Shown here piece after piece: positions 18,455 to 31,873 of a DNA stretch of 64,000 nucleotides (within the stretch, counting starts at the first letter, position 1; the number at the start of each line of letters is the position of its first letter). Origin of the DNA: Stackebrandtia nassauensis DSM 44728 (GTDB lineage Bacteria > Actinomycetota > Actinomycetes > Mycobacteriales > Micromonosporaceae). The DNA is taken from assembly GCF_000024545.1 (NCBI RefSeq), contig NC_013947.1:1922001-1986000 (forward strand). The letters are read 5' to 3'. The position numbers were made by a program, and so were the translations under genes. Under the pieces are notes generated by a model. It was given only the letters and a program-made list of their open reading frames with translations, ran no database searches and had not been told where the DNA came from.

Positions 18455-20201
18455 CCCGCTGCTGCTCGCCGTGATCGCGCTGTTGGGCCTGAGCGGCTGC
18501 GGGGTCCCGTCCTCGGGGCCCTCCACCCAGGTGGACAAGGTGGAGCAGGACAGCGGCAACGGCGACTCCTCCGACGTCGAGACCCTGGAGCCGTCCACCA
18601 AGGAGATCACCACGGTCCGCAACTTCCTGGGCGCCGCCGCCGGTGACGTCAACGGCCGCGACAAACGGCTGGGCCGGTTCCTCAAGACCGACGGCAAGCA
18701 GAAGTGGTCGGAGCCGTCGGAGGGCATCCAGCTGGTCCGCATCCCCAGCGACGGCGTCAAACGCGCCTCCGACGGGGACTCCTACAGCGCCAAGGTGACC
18801 GCGAAGGGCACCATCGTCGGCGTCTACGGCCAGAACGGCCAGGTCAAACCCTGGTCGGGCGACGACGAGTTCAAGCAGACCTTCGAGCTGGAGCGGGAAC
18901 GTTCCACCGACGTGTGGCACCTGACCGAGGCGCCGCGGCAGGTGTACCTCAGCGACGACTTCTTCGCCAAGGGGTACCGGATGTCGCCGCTGTACTTCTC
19001 GGCGGCGTCGAGTCACGACGACACCCTGGTGCCCGACGCCCGCTGGCTGCCCAAGGAACTGATGGACTCCGAGGCCCGGTACCCGCAGCTGACCGACTGG
19101 CTGCTGGGCGGGCCCTCCGACTGGATCAGCTCCACGGTGACCAGTGCGTTCCCGGAGGGGACCTCGCGGGAGAAGGCGGTGACGGTCTCCAAGAGCGGCG
19201 AGCGGGTCACCGTCGACATCTCGGTGGACTCGGCCTCGCAACCGGCCAAGGACCGCGAGACCATGAGCGCGCAACTGGCCTGGACCATGGGATTGAGCTC
19301 CGACCAGACCCTCAGCCTGTACGTGGACGGCCAGGAACGGCTCACCCGCGAGGTCTCGGCCTGGTCGGACCGCGAGCACACCCCTGAGGAACGCGACTCC
19401 GCCGAGGGACTGGCCTACTTCATCAGCGACGGCGAGGTCGCCGCCAACGAACCCGACGCCGAATACGTGGGCACCAAGGCTTCCGGGCTCAGCGAGGCGG
19501 TCATCAACCGGGAGGGCAACCGCATCGCCGTGGTGGCCGGCAAGTCCGGGCGGCAGCGGCTGCTGGTCGGCCCGGCCGGTGACCTGGAGAAGGTGGAGAA
19601 GTTCAGCTCCCCGCACCTCGAAGATCCACAGTGGCTTGACGATGACACCCTGCTGGTGCTCGACAACGGCGCCCCGGTCACCGTGAACATCAACTCCGGC
19701 AAGCGACAGGAACTGTCCATCGACGAGGAGCAGGGCGAGGTCTCCGAACTCGCGCTGTCTCCTGACGCCCGCCGGGTCGCCTACGTCGCCGAGGGCCGCG
19801 CCTGGCTGTCGACGGTGCTGCCCGACGAGGACTCCAAACCCAAGCTCGGCGACCCGGTCGCGGTGACCGAGGCCGTCACCGACGTCGGTGACCTGGCCTG
19901 GAGCCGCGAGACCCACCTGCTGTTGATCGGCGCGGTGTCCGGCGAGGACGCCTGGCTGTGGGAGGCGTCGATCGACGGCGCCTACCTGCAACCCCGCGCC
20001 GGTACCACCGGCGACACCGCCCGCGCCGACGCGCTGGCGGTGCGCTGCAAACCCGCCACCGACCGCGGCACCAGTGACCTGGCCGGTGACCCGGTGCTGT
20101 TGCAGATCAACGGCATCATCCACCGCCTGTACACCGACGTCTCCCCGGTGCAGGTCGGCAAGGAGGACGCCGCGGGCATGGCCCCGTTCACGGCGCCTTA
20201 A
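18438..20201 (+). CDS. lpqB: lipoprotein LpqB, MtrAB accessory factor
   Basis: The 587-residue protein has a lipobox LLGLSGC (lipidated Cys21), a GerMN domain in the middle (around DWISSTVTSAFPEGTSRE and VSVDSASQ) and a C-terminal beta-propeller-like region (from about GLSEAVINREGNRIAVVAGKS). In mycobacteria LpqB binds MtrB from outside and tunes its signalling. It overlaps mtrB by 17 bp, completing the conserved mtrA-mtrB-lpqB operon. ATG 18438 is preceded by GGAGCTGACG; a start at 18426 adds four residues. Confidence 0.9.
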   Translation: MNRRRDPLLLAVIALLGLSGCGVPSSGPSTQVDKVEQDSGNGDSSDVETLEPSTKEITTVRNFLGAAAGDVNGRDKRLGRFLKTDGKQKWSEPSEGIQLVRIPSDGVKRASDGDSYSAKVTAKGTIVGVYGQNGQVKPWSGDDEFKQTFELERERSTDVWHLTEAPRQVYLSDDFFAKGYRMSPLYFSAASSHDDTLVPDARWLPKELMDSEARYPQLTDWLLGGPSDWISSTVTSAFPEGTSREKAVTVSKSGERVTVDISVDSASQPAKDRETMSAQLAWTMGLSSDQTLSLYVDGQERLTREVSAWSDREHTPEERDSAEGLAYFISDGEVAANEPDAEYVGTKASGLSEAVINREGNRIAVVAGKSGRQRLLVGPAGDLEKVEKFSSPHLEDPQWLDDDTLLVLDNGAPVTVNINSGKRQELSIDEEQGEVSELALSPDARRVAYVAEGRAWLSTVLPDEDSKPKLGDPVAVTEAVTDVGDLAWSRETHLLLIGAVSGEDAWLWEASIDGAYLQPRAGTTGDTARADALAVRCKPATDRGTSDLAGDPVLLQINGIIHRLYTDVSPVQVGKEDAAGMAPFTAP

Positions 20202-20253
20202 CCCCTGCTGAAACCCGGTGGCGGCTGGGTCGTCCTCGTGTTGACCTGGACCC

Positions 20254-20988
20254 ATGCCGATTCACGCGACACCCGCTTTGGAGGCCCTGCACCGGTTGCG
20301 GGATCTGGTGGCGCCCCGGGACTGCGGCGGCTGCGGCGCGGTCGTGGTCCCGGGCCGGTCGCTGTGTCCCGGCTGCCTGCGACTGCTGGACTCGCTGGCG
20401 CCGGTCGCCGCCGAGCCCGGTTCCGGGGGACCGCCGGTGACCGCGGCGGGGGAGTACACCGGCGTGCTGCGGCGGTGCCTGCTGGCCTTCAAGGAACACC
20501 GGCGCCGGGACCTGGCCGTCCCGCTGTCGCGGCTGCTGGCCCGGGCATTGTCGGCCGTCGGCGCCGCCACCGCGCCGCTGTTGCTGGTTCCGGTACCGCC
20601 CACCCGGCGGGCGCTGCGGCACCGCGGCTTCGACCACGTGGGGCTGCTGGGACGCGAGCTGACCCGGCTGCTGCCCGACGTGCGGCTGGCCCGGGTGCTG
20701 GCCTGCCGATCCCGGCCCGATTCGGCGGACCTGGGCCGGGCCGAGCGGGCTCAGGTGGCACAGCGGTCACTGCGGGCACTCGCGACCCGGGTCCGGGCGC
20801 TGCGCGCGGTCACCGCCCGCCGACCCTCGGTCCGGGTGATCCTCATCGACGACATCGTCACGAGTGGGGCCACGCTCACAGCCGCCGAAACGGCGTTGCA
20901 GCGCAGCGGCGTACCAACCCGCGGCGCGGTGACCGTAGCGGCGACATCACGGCATTTCCCCAGAAAAACAGGGTCCTCCCCCCGATGA
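20254..20988 (+). CDS. ComF family phosphoribosyltransferase-like protein
   Basis: The 244-residue protein begins with a zinc-ribbon-like CGGCGAVVVPGRSLCPGC (four Cys) and ends with the PRPP-binding motif VRVILIDDIVTSGATLTAAE. This is the ComFC/GntX layout, linked in other bacteria to DNA uptake or repair of DNA, though the biochemical role is not settled. In actinobacteria it regularly lies between lpqB and hpf, as here. Confidence 0.85.
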   Translation: MPIHATPALEALHRLRDLVAPRDCGGCGAVVVPGRSLCPGCLRLLDSLAPVAAEPGSGGPPVTAAGEYTGVLRRCLLAFKEHRRRDLAVPLSRLLARALSAVGAATAPLLLVPVPPTRRALRHRGFDHVGLLGRELTRLLPDVRLARVLACRSRPDSADLGRAERAQVAQRSLRALATRVRALRAVTARRPSVRVILIDDIVTSGATLTAAETALQRSGVPTRGAVTVAATSRHFPRKTGSSPR

Positions 20989-21183
20989 CATTTGTGCCCG
21001 GAAGCGCTACTGTCTAGAGATCTCAGGAAGATTACGCGCAAGGCGCGATCGGGTGAAGGGAGAGAGTATTCTTCCCGTTATCCCGCCTCCGAGCAGGGTC
21101 GCGAACCGTCAGGCGGCACGCGGGAAGTCCGGTTCATGGAAACTCCAGGTTAGACACGTGGTGATCGTGTGGGAGGTATTGGC

Positions 21184-21804
21184 GTGGAAATCGTCGTTAC
21201 GGGCCGAAATGTCGAGGTTCCGGATCATTACCGGCAACTCGTAGAGGACAAGCTTCGGAAGAAGGTCGACAAGTTCGATCACAAGGTGATTCGGATCGAT
21301 GTCGAGCTACACCACGAGAAGAACCGGCGACAGCACGAGCAGTGCCAGCGGGTGGAGATCACCTGCCGTTCCCGGGGGCCGGTCATCCGTGCCGAGGCAT
21401 GCAACAAGGACTTCACGGCCGCCTTCGAGGCCGCCGCGGCGAAGCTGGGTGAGCGGCTGCGCCGCTCGGCAGACCGGCGCCGGGTCCACCACGGTCGTCG
21501 CACCCCCGTCTCGGTGGGACAGGCCACCGCCATGATCGCCGGCAACGGAAACGGCAACAAGGCTCGCCCGGTCATCAGTGAGGACGTGGACCCCTACGAG
21601 GGTCTGGTCGAAGACCACCTTCCCGGACGGATCGTCCGCGAGAAGGAACACCGCGGTGAACCCATGACCGTCGACGACGCGCTGTTCCACATGGAACTCG
21701 TCGGACACGACTTCTACCTGTTCCACGACAAGGAGACGGGGCGTCCCAGCGTCGTGTACCGCCGCAAGGGCTTCGACTACGGCATCCTGCGACTGCAGAT
21801 GTGA
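21184..21804 (+). CDS. hpf: long-form ribosome hibernation promoting factor
   Basis: The 206-residue protein has the N-terminal HPF/RaiA domain (VEIVVTGRNVEVPDHYRQLV... with DKLRKKVDKFDHKVIRIDVELH) and a C-terminal dimerisation domain (PMTVDDALFHMELVGHDFYLFHDKETG, VVYRRKGFDYGILRL). The long form pairs two 70S ribosomes into inactive 100S dimers in slow growth. GTG 21184 follows GGGAGG by 7 nt. The 195-bp gap upstream holds a possible promoter (TACTGTCTAGAGAT near 21008-21021) and a long leader. A strong terminator follows. Confidence 0.9.
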   Translation: MEIVVTGRNVEVPDHYRQLVEDKLRKKVDKFDHKVIRIDVELHHEKNRRQHEQCQRVEITCRSRGPVIRAEACNKDFTAAFEAAAAKLGERLRRSADRRRVHHGRRTPVSVGQATAMIAGNGNGNKARPVISEDVDPYEGLVEDHLPGRIVREKEHRGEPMTVDDALFHMELVGHDFYLFHDKETGRPSVVYRRKGFDYGILRLQM

Positions 21805-21834
21805 CGTGAGTCGAGGCGTTGCCTCTAGTTCTTG

Positions 21835-21862
21835 GGCCCCAAGCGTTGACGCGCTTGGGGCC
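21835..21862. terminator. terminator after hpf
   Basis: A perfect 11-bp stem (21835-21845 with 21852-21862) around TTGACG lies 30 bp after the hpf stop and 9 bp before the end of the convergent phosphatase gene, so it can serve both directions. Confidence 0.7.
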
Positions 21863-21871
21863 TTCGCCGTG

Positions 21872-22615
21872 TCAGGCCAGCCGGCACCACACCGCGGTGG
21901 CGTCGTCGAAGCGTTTGCCCCGCGACGCGGGCGCGGTCGCGTCGGCGGCGCGCACCTCGTTGAGCAGCGTCTGCGGGCCGGACTTCTCGGCGGTCACCAG
22001 CAGGTCCGGCCAGTCGCGGCCGTAGCGGTCGGCCAGCCGGGAGGCGCCGTCGGTCAACAGCAGTGCCCGGGTGACCTCGCCGCGCGGCAGGCTGCCGGTC
22101 AGCGCGTGCCCGGCCGCGCCCACGTCGGTGCTGGCCACCCAGAACCCCTCGGGGCTGTTGCGCAGCCGCGCCACCGCCTCGTAGGTGTAGCTGGGCAGGT
22201 GCTCGACCCGATCGTCGACAATGGCCTGAACCGTGTCGCCGGGTCCGCGCAGCACCAGTGGGGAGTCGCCCAGCACCAGGTAGTCGACCGTGTTGGGTCC
22301 CTCGCGCAGCACCGTGACGGTACTGGACGGCGAGTCCGGATTGGACAGATCGCAGGTGTCGCCGTGGTCGGCGCGGGTGCGTTCGATCGTCGCGGCCAGC
22401 AGCCGCGGCAGCGGCGTCTGGTCTTCGTGGGTCAACAGCGCCGCCAGGTGCCCCGACAGCCGGGCCACCAGCCACGGGACGTCGTGGACGCAGCCGCTGT
22501 CGCGGTCCTTCGGCGCGGTGGCTCCGTCCAGGACCGCCGCGAAACCCTGACCCGCGATGTAGGTGTCGTCGTTGGGGCTGCCGGGGGAGGCGAGCGTCGC
22601 CGCCGCGATCTCCAT
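21872..22615 (-). CDS. PP2C-like protein phosphatase
   Basis: The 247-residue protein has the PP2C metal-binding layout: GSPNDDTYIAGQGFAAVLDGATAP at the N-terminus, DYLVLGDSPLVL in the middle, LLLTDGASRLADRYG, and KRFDDATAVWCRL at the C-terminus, each with the expected Asp. It should be a metal-dependent Ser/Thr phosphatase or a relative that lost activity. It starts immediately after the stop of a tandem acetyltransferase gene, so the three genes 21872-24897 probably form one operon, an unusual pairing. Confidence 0.75.
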   Translation of the reverse strand: MEIAAATLASPGSPNDDTYIAGQGFAAVLDGATAPKDRDSGCVHDVPWLVARLSGHLAALLTHEDQTPLPRLLAATIERTRADHGDTCDLSNPDSPSSTVTVLREGPNTVDYLVLGDSPLVLRGPGDTVQAIVDDRVEHLPSYTYEAVARLRNSPEGFWVASTDVGAAGHALTGSLPRGEVTRALLLTDGASRLADRYGRDWPDLLVTAEKSGPQTLLNEVRAADATAPASRGKRFDDATAVWCRLA

Positions 22616-23749
22616 CTACAGCTCTTCCGGCAGCAGCGACCAGCAGACGTTGTCCACCCGGGTGCCGTTGATGCCCGGCAGCAGCGCCCGCTGCACACCC
22701 TCGCGGGTGAAACCGGCCCGCTCCAGCACCTTCTGCGAGGCCACGTTGTCGGCGGCCGTCCCGGCCATCACCCGCCGGGCACCCAGTTCCGCGATCGCCC
22801 AGGCGCTGGCCAGCCGTACCGCGCGGGTGGCGAAGCCCCGGCCCCGCACCTGGCGGCCCAGCGCGTAGCTGAGCATCACCTCACCGGGCGGGCCCATCTG
22901 GACGTGCACGCCGAAGTCACCGGCGTAGGCGTCGGTCTGCGCGTCCCTGATGGACATGAAGGCGTTCGCGCCGTGCAGCCACTGCTCGGCGGCGCCGAAC
23001 TCGCAGATCTGTTCGGTGAAGCGGCGATCCGGCTCCACCGGCGGCACGCTGCGCCCCCACACCTCGGCGAGGCTGCGGTGCGCGAAGTGGTCCTCGACGT
23101 CCTCGGGGCCCAGCCGACGCAAGGTGACGACGCCGTCGGTCAGCCGCCCGTCGGGCAGGTCCGGGATCGCGCGCGCGACCGGACCCGGCGGATCGCCGGG
23201 AACCCGGGAGAACACCCACTTGTCGGCCTGCGTGCCCTCCCGGGTGGGGATGGCCTGCCGATGCTTCCCGTCCACAGTGAACCCGGCCTTGAACGCGGCC
23301 CGCTGACTGGCGACGTTGCCGACCATGATGTGCAGTTCGATGCGGGCGACGCCGTGCCGGAACAGGAACTCGGCCACCTCGGCGGTGGCCCGGGAGGCGA
23401 TGTTGCGGCCCCGCGCCCACGGCGCCACCACGTAACCGATCTCGGCCGAGTTGAAGGCGGGCTGGATCCGCGGCACCCCGATCCCGCCGAGGACCCGGTC
23501 GGTCTTGGCGTCGGCGATCGCCCACTGTGCCCGCCCGGAGGTCCAGGCACCGGCGGCGACGTCGCGGATGTACTCCAGCGCGTCCTCGGTGGTGTAGGGA
23601 TCCGGCAGCCGCAACAGGTACTTCCGCGCCAGCGGATCCCGGCCCGCCGCGGCGACGTCGTCGGCGTCCGACTCCCGGTACAGCCGCAGTCTCAGGTCGT
23701 CGAAGTCCCACTCGGTGACGGGGAACCTCTCGTCGGTCAGGTTGTTCAC
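22616..23749 (-). CDS. double-domain GNAT acetyltransferase (second of a pair)
   Basis: The 377-residue protein holds two RimJ/RimL-type GNAT domains. Domain 1 (about 10-180) has EIGYVVAPWARGRNIASRAT and ELHIMVGNVASQRAAFKAGF; domain 2 (about 200-375) has LSYALGRQVRGRGFATRAV and MAGTAADNVASQKVLERAGF. Both keep the acetyl-CoA loop R-G-R-G/N and the Asn of motif B. The GTG start at 23749 overlaps the upstream homologue by 4 bp. Two domains in tandem may form an internal dimer. Substrate unknown. Confidence 0.78.
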   Translation of the reverse strand: MNNLTDERFPVTEWDFDDLRLRLYRESDADDVAAAGRDPLARKYLLRLPDPYTTEDALEYIRDVAAGAWTSGRAQWAIADAKTDRVLGGIGVPRIQPAFNSAEIGYVVAPWARGRNIASRATAEVAEFLFRHGVARIELHIMVGNVASQRAAFKAGFTVDGKHRQAIPTREGTQADKWVFSRVPGDPPGPVARAIPDLPDGRLTDGVVTLRRLGPEDVEDHFAHRSLAEVWGRSVPPVEPDRRFTEQICEFGAAEQWLHGANAFMSIRDAQTDAYAGDFGVHVQMGPPGEVMLSYALGRQVRGRGFATRAVRLASAWAIAELGARRVMAGTAADNVASQKVLERAGFTREGVQRALLPGINGTRVDNVCWSLLPEEL

Positions 23750-24897
23750 CGGTCTCCTCTCAGCAACGCTGCCACCCAGCTGTCCACGCGCTCGCCGCGT
23801 GCCAGCACGTCCGAACGCAGGGTTCCCTCCATGGTGAACCCGGCCTTCTCGGCGACCCGGCGCGAGGCCACGTTGCCGACGAAAGCCTTCCACTCGACGC
23901 GTTCCAGGTCGAGGGAATCGAAACCGAAGTCACACACCGCCCGCAGCGCCGCGGTCATATAGCCCCGGCCCCGCGACCAGGGCGCGCTCGAGAACCCCAC
24001 CTCGCCGACCCGCTTGTCGGCCGAGTTCAGCCGCAGGTCGATCCCGCCGCAGAACCGGTCCTCGGCGTCGGCGAGCGCGAAGATGACCGCGATGCCCTGC
24101 CGCCAGCTCCCGGCACCGACCTGGTCCACGAAGTACTCGGCGTGCTGGCGCTCGTAAGGCTGCGGGACGGTCGTCCACCGCGCCGTCTCGGGATCCTGGC
24201 ACGCCTCGACGATCAGCTCGATGTCGTCGGCGTGCAGCGGCCGCAACCGCAGCCCCTCCACCGCGGTGTCCAGACTCGGCTGGCCGCCGCAGAACAGCAG
24301 CGCCCGCTTGCGGTCGACGTCGTAGTCCGGCGGCGGGTCGTCCAGCTCCCGCAGTTCACCAGGCAGCAGCGAACCGATCCACTGGTCCACCCGGGTGCCG
24401 CGCTGGTCGGCCATGGCCCGGGCCACCCCCTCCAACTGGAACCCCAACCGGATCGCGATCAGCCGCGACAGGTGATTGCCGACGATCGCGTTCCACTCCA
24501 GCCGCCGCGCCGACAGCGTTGCGAACCCGAACCGCACCGCCGCGTGCACCGCCCGCAGCGCCACCTGCCGCCGCCGGGCCCACGGCGCGGTGTGGAACAC
24601 GACCTCCCAGGTCTGGCGCGGGTGCCGCCGCAGCGCCACCGTGCCCAGAACCTTCGACCCGTCGGCGTCGCAGATCAGCCACCGCGGCGAATCACGGTTC
24701 CAGTCACGCCTCGCGATCTCCAGGAAGGTCTTCGCGTGCGCCTCGGTGAACGGCTTGGGCACCAGCGACCACTGGGACGTCTGGGGATCGTTGAACAATT
24801 CCGCCACGGCCGTCACATCGGCCGGGCCCGGCGGTCGCAGCAGCAGCGGCGGCAGGTTGTCGCCCTGGCCCTCGATCGCTATATTCACAGGTTCCAT
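23746..24897 (-). CDS. double-domain GNAT acetyltransferase (first of a pair)
   Basis: The 383-residue protein repeats the same architecture as its downstream neighbour: domain 1 (about 15-185) with [20 protein letters not shown] and [20 protein letters not shown], domain 2 (about 205-380) with [20 protein letters not shown] and [20 protein letters not shown]. Domain 1 has RRRQ in place of the usual RGRG acetyl-CoA loop, which may weaken or remove its activity. ATG 24897 is chosen over 24921, since [10 protein letters not shown] gives a more usual start. The two genes look like an old duplication. Confidence 0.77.
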   Translation of the reverse strand: MEPVNIAIEGQGDNLPPLLLRPPGPADVTAVAELFNDPQTSQWSLVPKPFTEAHAKTFLEIARRDWNRDSPRWLICDADGSKVLGTVALRRHPRQTWEVVFHTAPWARRRQVALRAVHAAVRFGFATLSARRLEWNAIVGNHLSRLIAIRLGFQLEGVARAMADQRGTRVDQWIGSLLPGELRELDDPPPDYDVDRKRALLFCGGQPSLDTAVEGLRLRPLHADDIELIVEACQDPETARWTTVPQPYERQHAEYFVDQVGAGSWRQGIAVIFALADAEDRFCGGIDLRLNSADKRVGEVGFSSAPWSRGRGYMTAALRAVCDFGFDSLDLERVEWKAFVGNVASRRVAEKAGFTMEGTLRSDVLARGERVDSWVAALLRGDR

Positions 24898-25022
24898 CGC
24901 CACAGCATGCCGCAGTGCCACGATGCGTCCAAGAGAATTTCCAACGCCGCCTCCGACCGGGCGGCGCGACGCCCGGCACGTACGATGGGACGCCAGGACG
25001 TCCCACTAGGAGCACAATTACC

Positions 25023-27890
<2,868 letters not shown>

Positions 27891-27904
27891 CGAGCACATC
27901 GTCC

Positions 27905-27946
27905 GGCCGCCCGGCCCACACCCGTCCGCGGGGTGGCCGGGCGGCC
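27905..27946. terminator. terminator after secA
   Basis: A perfect 12-bp stem (27905-27916 with 27935-27946) with an 18-nt loop starts 15 bp after the secA stop codon. There is no T-run, as is usual in very GC-rich actinobacteria. Confidence 0.65.
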
Positions 27947-27963
27947 GTTCGCCGTCCCCGCCC

Positions 27964-27998
27964 TTGACACGGCGCTCCACACTGTCGTGTGACGACAG
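27964..27998 (+). promoter_or_regulatory. -35 box and palindromic operator before the DUF6459-like gene
   Basis: TTGACA at 27964-27969 is followed, where the -10 box should lie, by a perfect inverted repeat CTGTCGT-GTG-ACGACAG (27982-27998), just before the GGGGGAG ribosome site of the gene at 28009. A repressor there would block RNA polymerase. Confidence 0.45.
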
Positions 27999-28008
27999 GG
28001 GGAGTCAC

Positions 28009-28491
28009 ATGACCGAACGCCAAACCGATGACCAGACTGGACGGCTGAGCTCCAAGCTGCGGCTGATACCGCTCACGTCCGTCATGCCGATACTCGCGGC
28101 GCGCCCACCGGCACGACCCACCGAACTCCAGCGACGAGCGCCCGAACCCACGGTGTCCGCTCGCGACCTGCGCCGCGCCGCCGAGAGCCTGGTGGAACTG
28201 TGCGCTCAAGTCCTCAGAGGACGGCACCCGCTCTCGGCGATCCGCCGGGTGGCCGACCCGCGAGCCTTCGCCCAGTTCACAACCCTGTTCCGCCGCACCC
28301 GCCCGCTCCGCCCCAACGCGGAGCCGGTCTCACTACGCCTGAGCCACACCGCCACCGACCCCTCGGGAGCCCTCACGATGGTGGCCCTGATGCGAGCGGG
28401 CGACCGAGTGCGAGCGGTCTCGCTGTGCGCCCGCCCCCGCTCCCCGCGAGGCTGGCAACTGACCCTGTGCCAACTGATCGAGAACCGCTGA
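28009..28491 (+). CDS. small actinobacterial protein (DUF6459-like)
   Basis: The 160-residue basic protein has a disordered Pro/Arg-rich first third and a compact C-terminal domain containing DLRRAAESLVELCAQVLRGRHPL and VCARPRSPRGWQLTLCQL-like sequence (RAVSLCARPRSPRGWQLT). This resembles the Rv3242c-region small proteins encoded just after secA in actinobacteria. ATG 28009 follows GGGGGAGTC. Function unknown. Confidence 0.65.
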   Translation: MTERQTDDQTGRLSSKLRLIPLTSVMPILAARPPARPTELQRRAPEPTVSARDLRRAAESLVELCAQVLRGRHPLSAIRRVADPRAFAQFTTLFRRTRPLRPNAEPVSLRLSHTATDPSGALTMVALMRAGDRVRAVSLCARPRSPRGWQLTLCQLIENR

Positions 28492-28500
28492 CCGGCCAGT

Positions 28501-28548
28501 CCGACGGCGGCGGCCGCGCTGTCCCGCGCCGCTGTGATCCGCCGTCGG
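28501..28548 (+). terminator. possible terminator
   Basis: CCGACGGCGG (28501-28510) pairs perfectly with CCGCCGTCGG (28539-28548), 10 bp with a 28-nt loop that can itself fold. It lies 9 bp after the stop of the preceding gene. Confidence 0.45.
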
Positions 28549-28606
28549 CGTGCCCGGGTTGAGCGGCAGCCGACGGCGGGTGGGGCGTTGGGGCGATACT
28601 GAACCA

Positions 28607-29098
28607 ATGACACGGATCTACCTGCCCGCCACCATCGCGGTGTTGCGCGAGCTGCGGGACGCCGGCAAGTACCGCGCCGAGCGGGCGCACGCGGTCACTC
28701 CCGGGCTGCGCGAGTGGTACACCGAGGGCGACCTGGAGGACCTCGAGTACGTGGCCTTCACCCGCGCCGCCCAGGATTCGCTGTGGCTGCTGCGGGCCGA
28801 CACCGCCGCTCCCCGGCGGCGCGCGGTCGTGTCCGCCGATGTCGCCGACACCGAGGTGTCGACGACGGGTGGCGAGTTGGGCGCCAGCGATGTGTCGCTG
28901 CTGGCGCCCGTGTCGCTGTCGGCCGTGGCCGCGATCCACGTCGACGGGGCCGAGGCCGAAACCGACGTCACCGTCGCCGTGGGCGCGCTGTCGGCCGCCA
29001 GCGACGGGGACGCCGACCTGCAGTTCATCGTCGAGTCGGTCGAGGACCACGAGCTGGAGTGGTACGACCCCACCGAGCTGGACCAGCTGCTCGGCTGA
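28607..29098 (+). CDS. small acidic actinobacterial protein (DUF6912-like)
   Basis: The 163-residue protein starts MTRIYLPATIAVLRELRDAG and is acidic throughout, ending DHELEWYDPTELDQLLG. It matches a widespread but uncharacterised actinobacterial family (often listed as DUF6912 or hypothetical). Ser/Thr-rich middle, no membrane segment. No ribosome site is visible; GATACT ends 6 nt before the ATG, so the mRNA may be leaderless. Confidence 0.65.
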   Translation: MTRIYLPATIAVLRELRDAGKYRAERAHAVTPGLREWYTEGDLEDLEYVAFTRAAQDSLWLLRADTAAPRRRAVVSADVADTEVSTTGGELGASDVSLLAPVSLSAVAAIHVDGAEAETDVTVAVGALSAASDGDADLQFIVESVEDHELEWYDPTELDQLLG

Positions 29099-29109
29099 GT
29101 CGTTCGTGG

Positions 29110-30051
29110 CTAGCGCTTGGCCTTGGACTTCGTGTTGGTCGCCTTGGTCTGCGACGGGACGCTGGCCTTGCCCCCGCGTCCGGTCTTCTTGTTGCCGCCC
29201 TTGGACATGAGCGTGCCGAAGGCCAGCACCGCGGTGGTGCCCCCGGTGAACAGGGCCGCGAGGCTGCCGTTGAGCTGCGCCTCCAGGATCAGCTCCATGC
29301 CGAGGTTGCTGATCGGGTCGGGCTCGATGCCCTTGGCCACCAGCAGACCCGCCGCGACCCGGGTCGCGACCTCGCTGACGAGCCACAGGGCACCCGGAGC
29401 CGCGCCCGCGGCCAGGTAACCGGACAAAGTGGTCCGTGGCGCCCGCAGTCGCAGCACCAGCACCGCGGCGATGCCCACGAGCATGCCCAGCGCGACGCCG
29501 AAGGCGATGCCGACCCACTGGTAGGAACCGGGCGTCATCATCGAGTTGATCTCGGCGGCGAACCAGCCGCGCGCGAACATGACGACGAGGACGACGACGG
29601 TGCCGCACAGGCCCGCGAACACCGCGTCGGTGTTGCGGGGCGCGGCCAGGCAGCCGCCGACGATGGCGGCGATACCGGTGACCCCGGCGACGATGGTCGC
29701 CACGGCCGGGGTGCCGCTGAAGGTGTAGTAGGCGAGGCCCGCCGCGGCCACGCCGACGAGGACGCCGGCGGCGGCGCCGGTGACCAGTCGGGGCAGCCGG
29801 GTTAGGAAACCCAGCCGGGAGATCCGGGCCAGGTGCCCGGCGCAGGTCCCGCCGAACACCGCACCCATGACAGCCCCCGACATGGAGGTGATCAGGGTCG
29901 CGATGGCGCGGGAGTCGGCTTTGACGACCTCGGCGACCAGGACTCGCAGACTGAGGAAGGACACGATGAGCCAGGCGGCGGCGATCGCCAGCAGTACGAG
30001 GCTCACGATTCCGGCCGGTCGTGAGCGCCGGTCGGTTGTAGTGGCATTCAC
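29110..30051 (-). CDS. multi-pass membrane protein with basic tail
   Basis: The 313-residue protein (GTG 30051) has about seven hydrophobic helices, rich in Ala, Gly and Val, with GAVMGAVFGGTCAGHLARI and GYLAAGAAPGALWLVSEVAT, and ends in a Lys/Arg-rich cytoplasmic tail (KGGNKKTGRGGK...KSKAKR). An ATG at 30120 is an alternative start 23 residues longer. No family recognised. It is divergent from the P5C dehydrogenase gene and convergent with the DUF6912-like gene. Confidence 0.65.
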   Translation of the reverse strand: MNATTTDRRSRPAGIVSLVLLAIAAAWLIVSFLSLRVLVAEVVKADSRAIATLITSMSGAVMGAVFGGTCAGHLARISRLGFLTRLPRLVTGAAAGVLVGVAAAGLAYYTFSGTPAVATIVAGVTGIAAIVGGCLAAPRNTDAVFAGLCGTVVVLVVMFARGWFAAEINSMMTPGSYQWVGIAFGVALGMLVGIAAVLVLRLRAPRTTLSGYLAAGAAPGALWLVSEVATRVAAGLLVAKGIEPDPISNLGMELILEAQLNGSLAALFTGGTTAVLAFGTLMSKGGNKKTGRGGKASVPSQTKATNTKSKAKR

Positions 30052-30156
30052 GCGGGTCAGCGTACGGGGTGTCACCTTCCCCGCGTCCGTGGCATGCGCA
30101 CCTTTTCGACGTGACAGCATGACTGTCGAGACTGCCTACAGGTAAAGGAGCTTGAG

Positions 30157-31785
<1,629 letters not shown>

Positions 31786-31795
31786 CGACTGTCGT

Positions 31796-31826
31796 GGGGT
31801 GGTCCCGAGCCGATCGGGATCACCCC
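31796..31826 (+). terminator. terminator after pruA
   Basis: A 13-bp stem with one G-U pair (31796-31808 with 31814-31826) and loop GCCGA begins 10 bp after the pruA stop. Confidence 0.6.
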
Positions 31827-31873
31827 ATGTCGCGTCCTTTACGACCGTCACACAAACGCGGTACGTTGACGGG

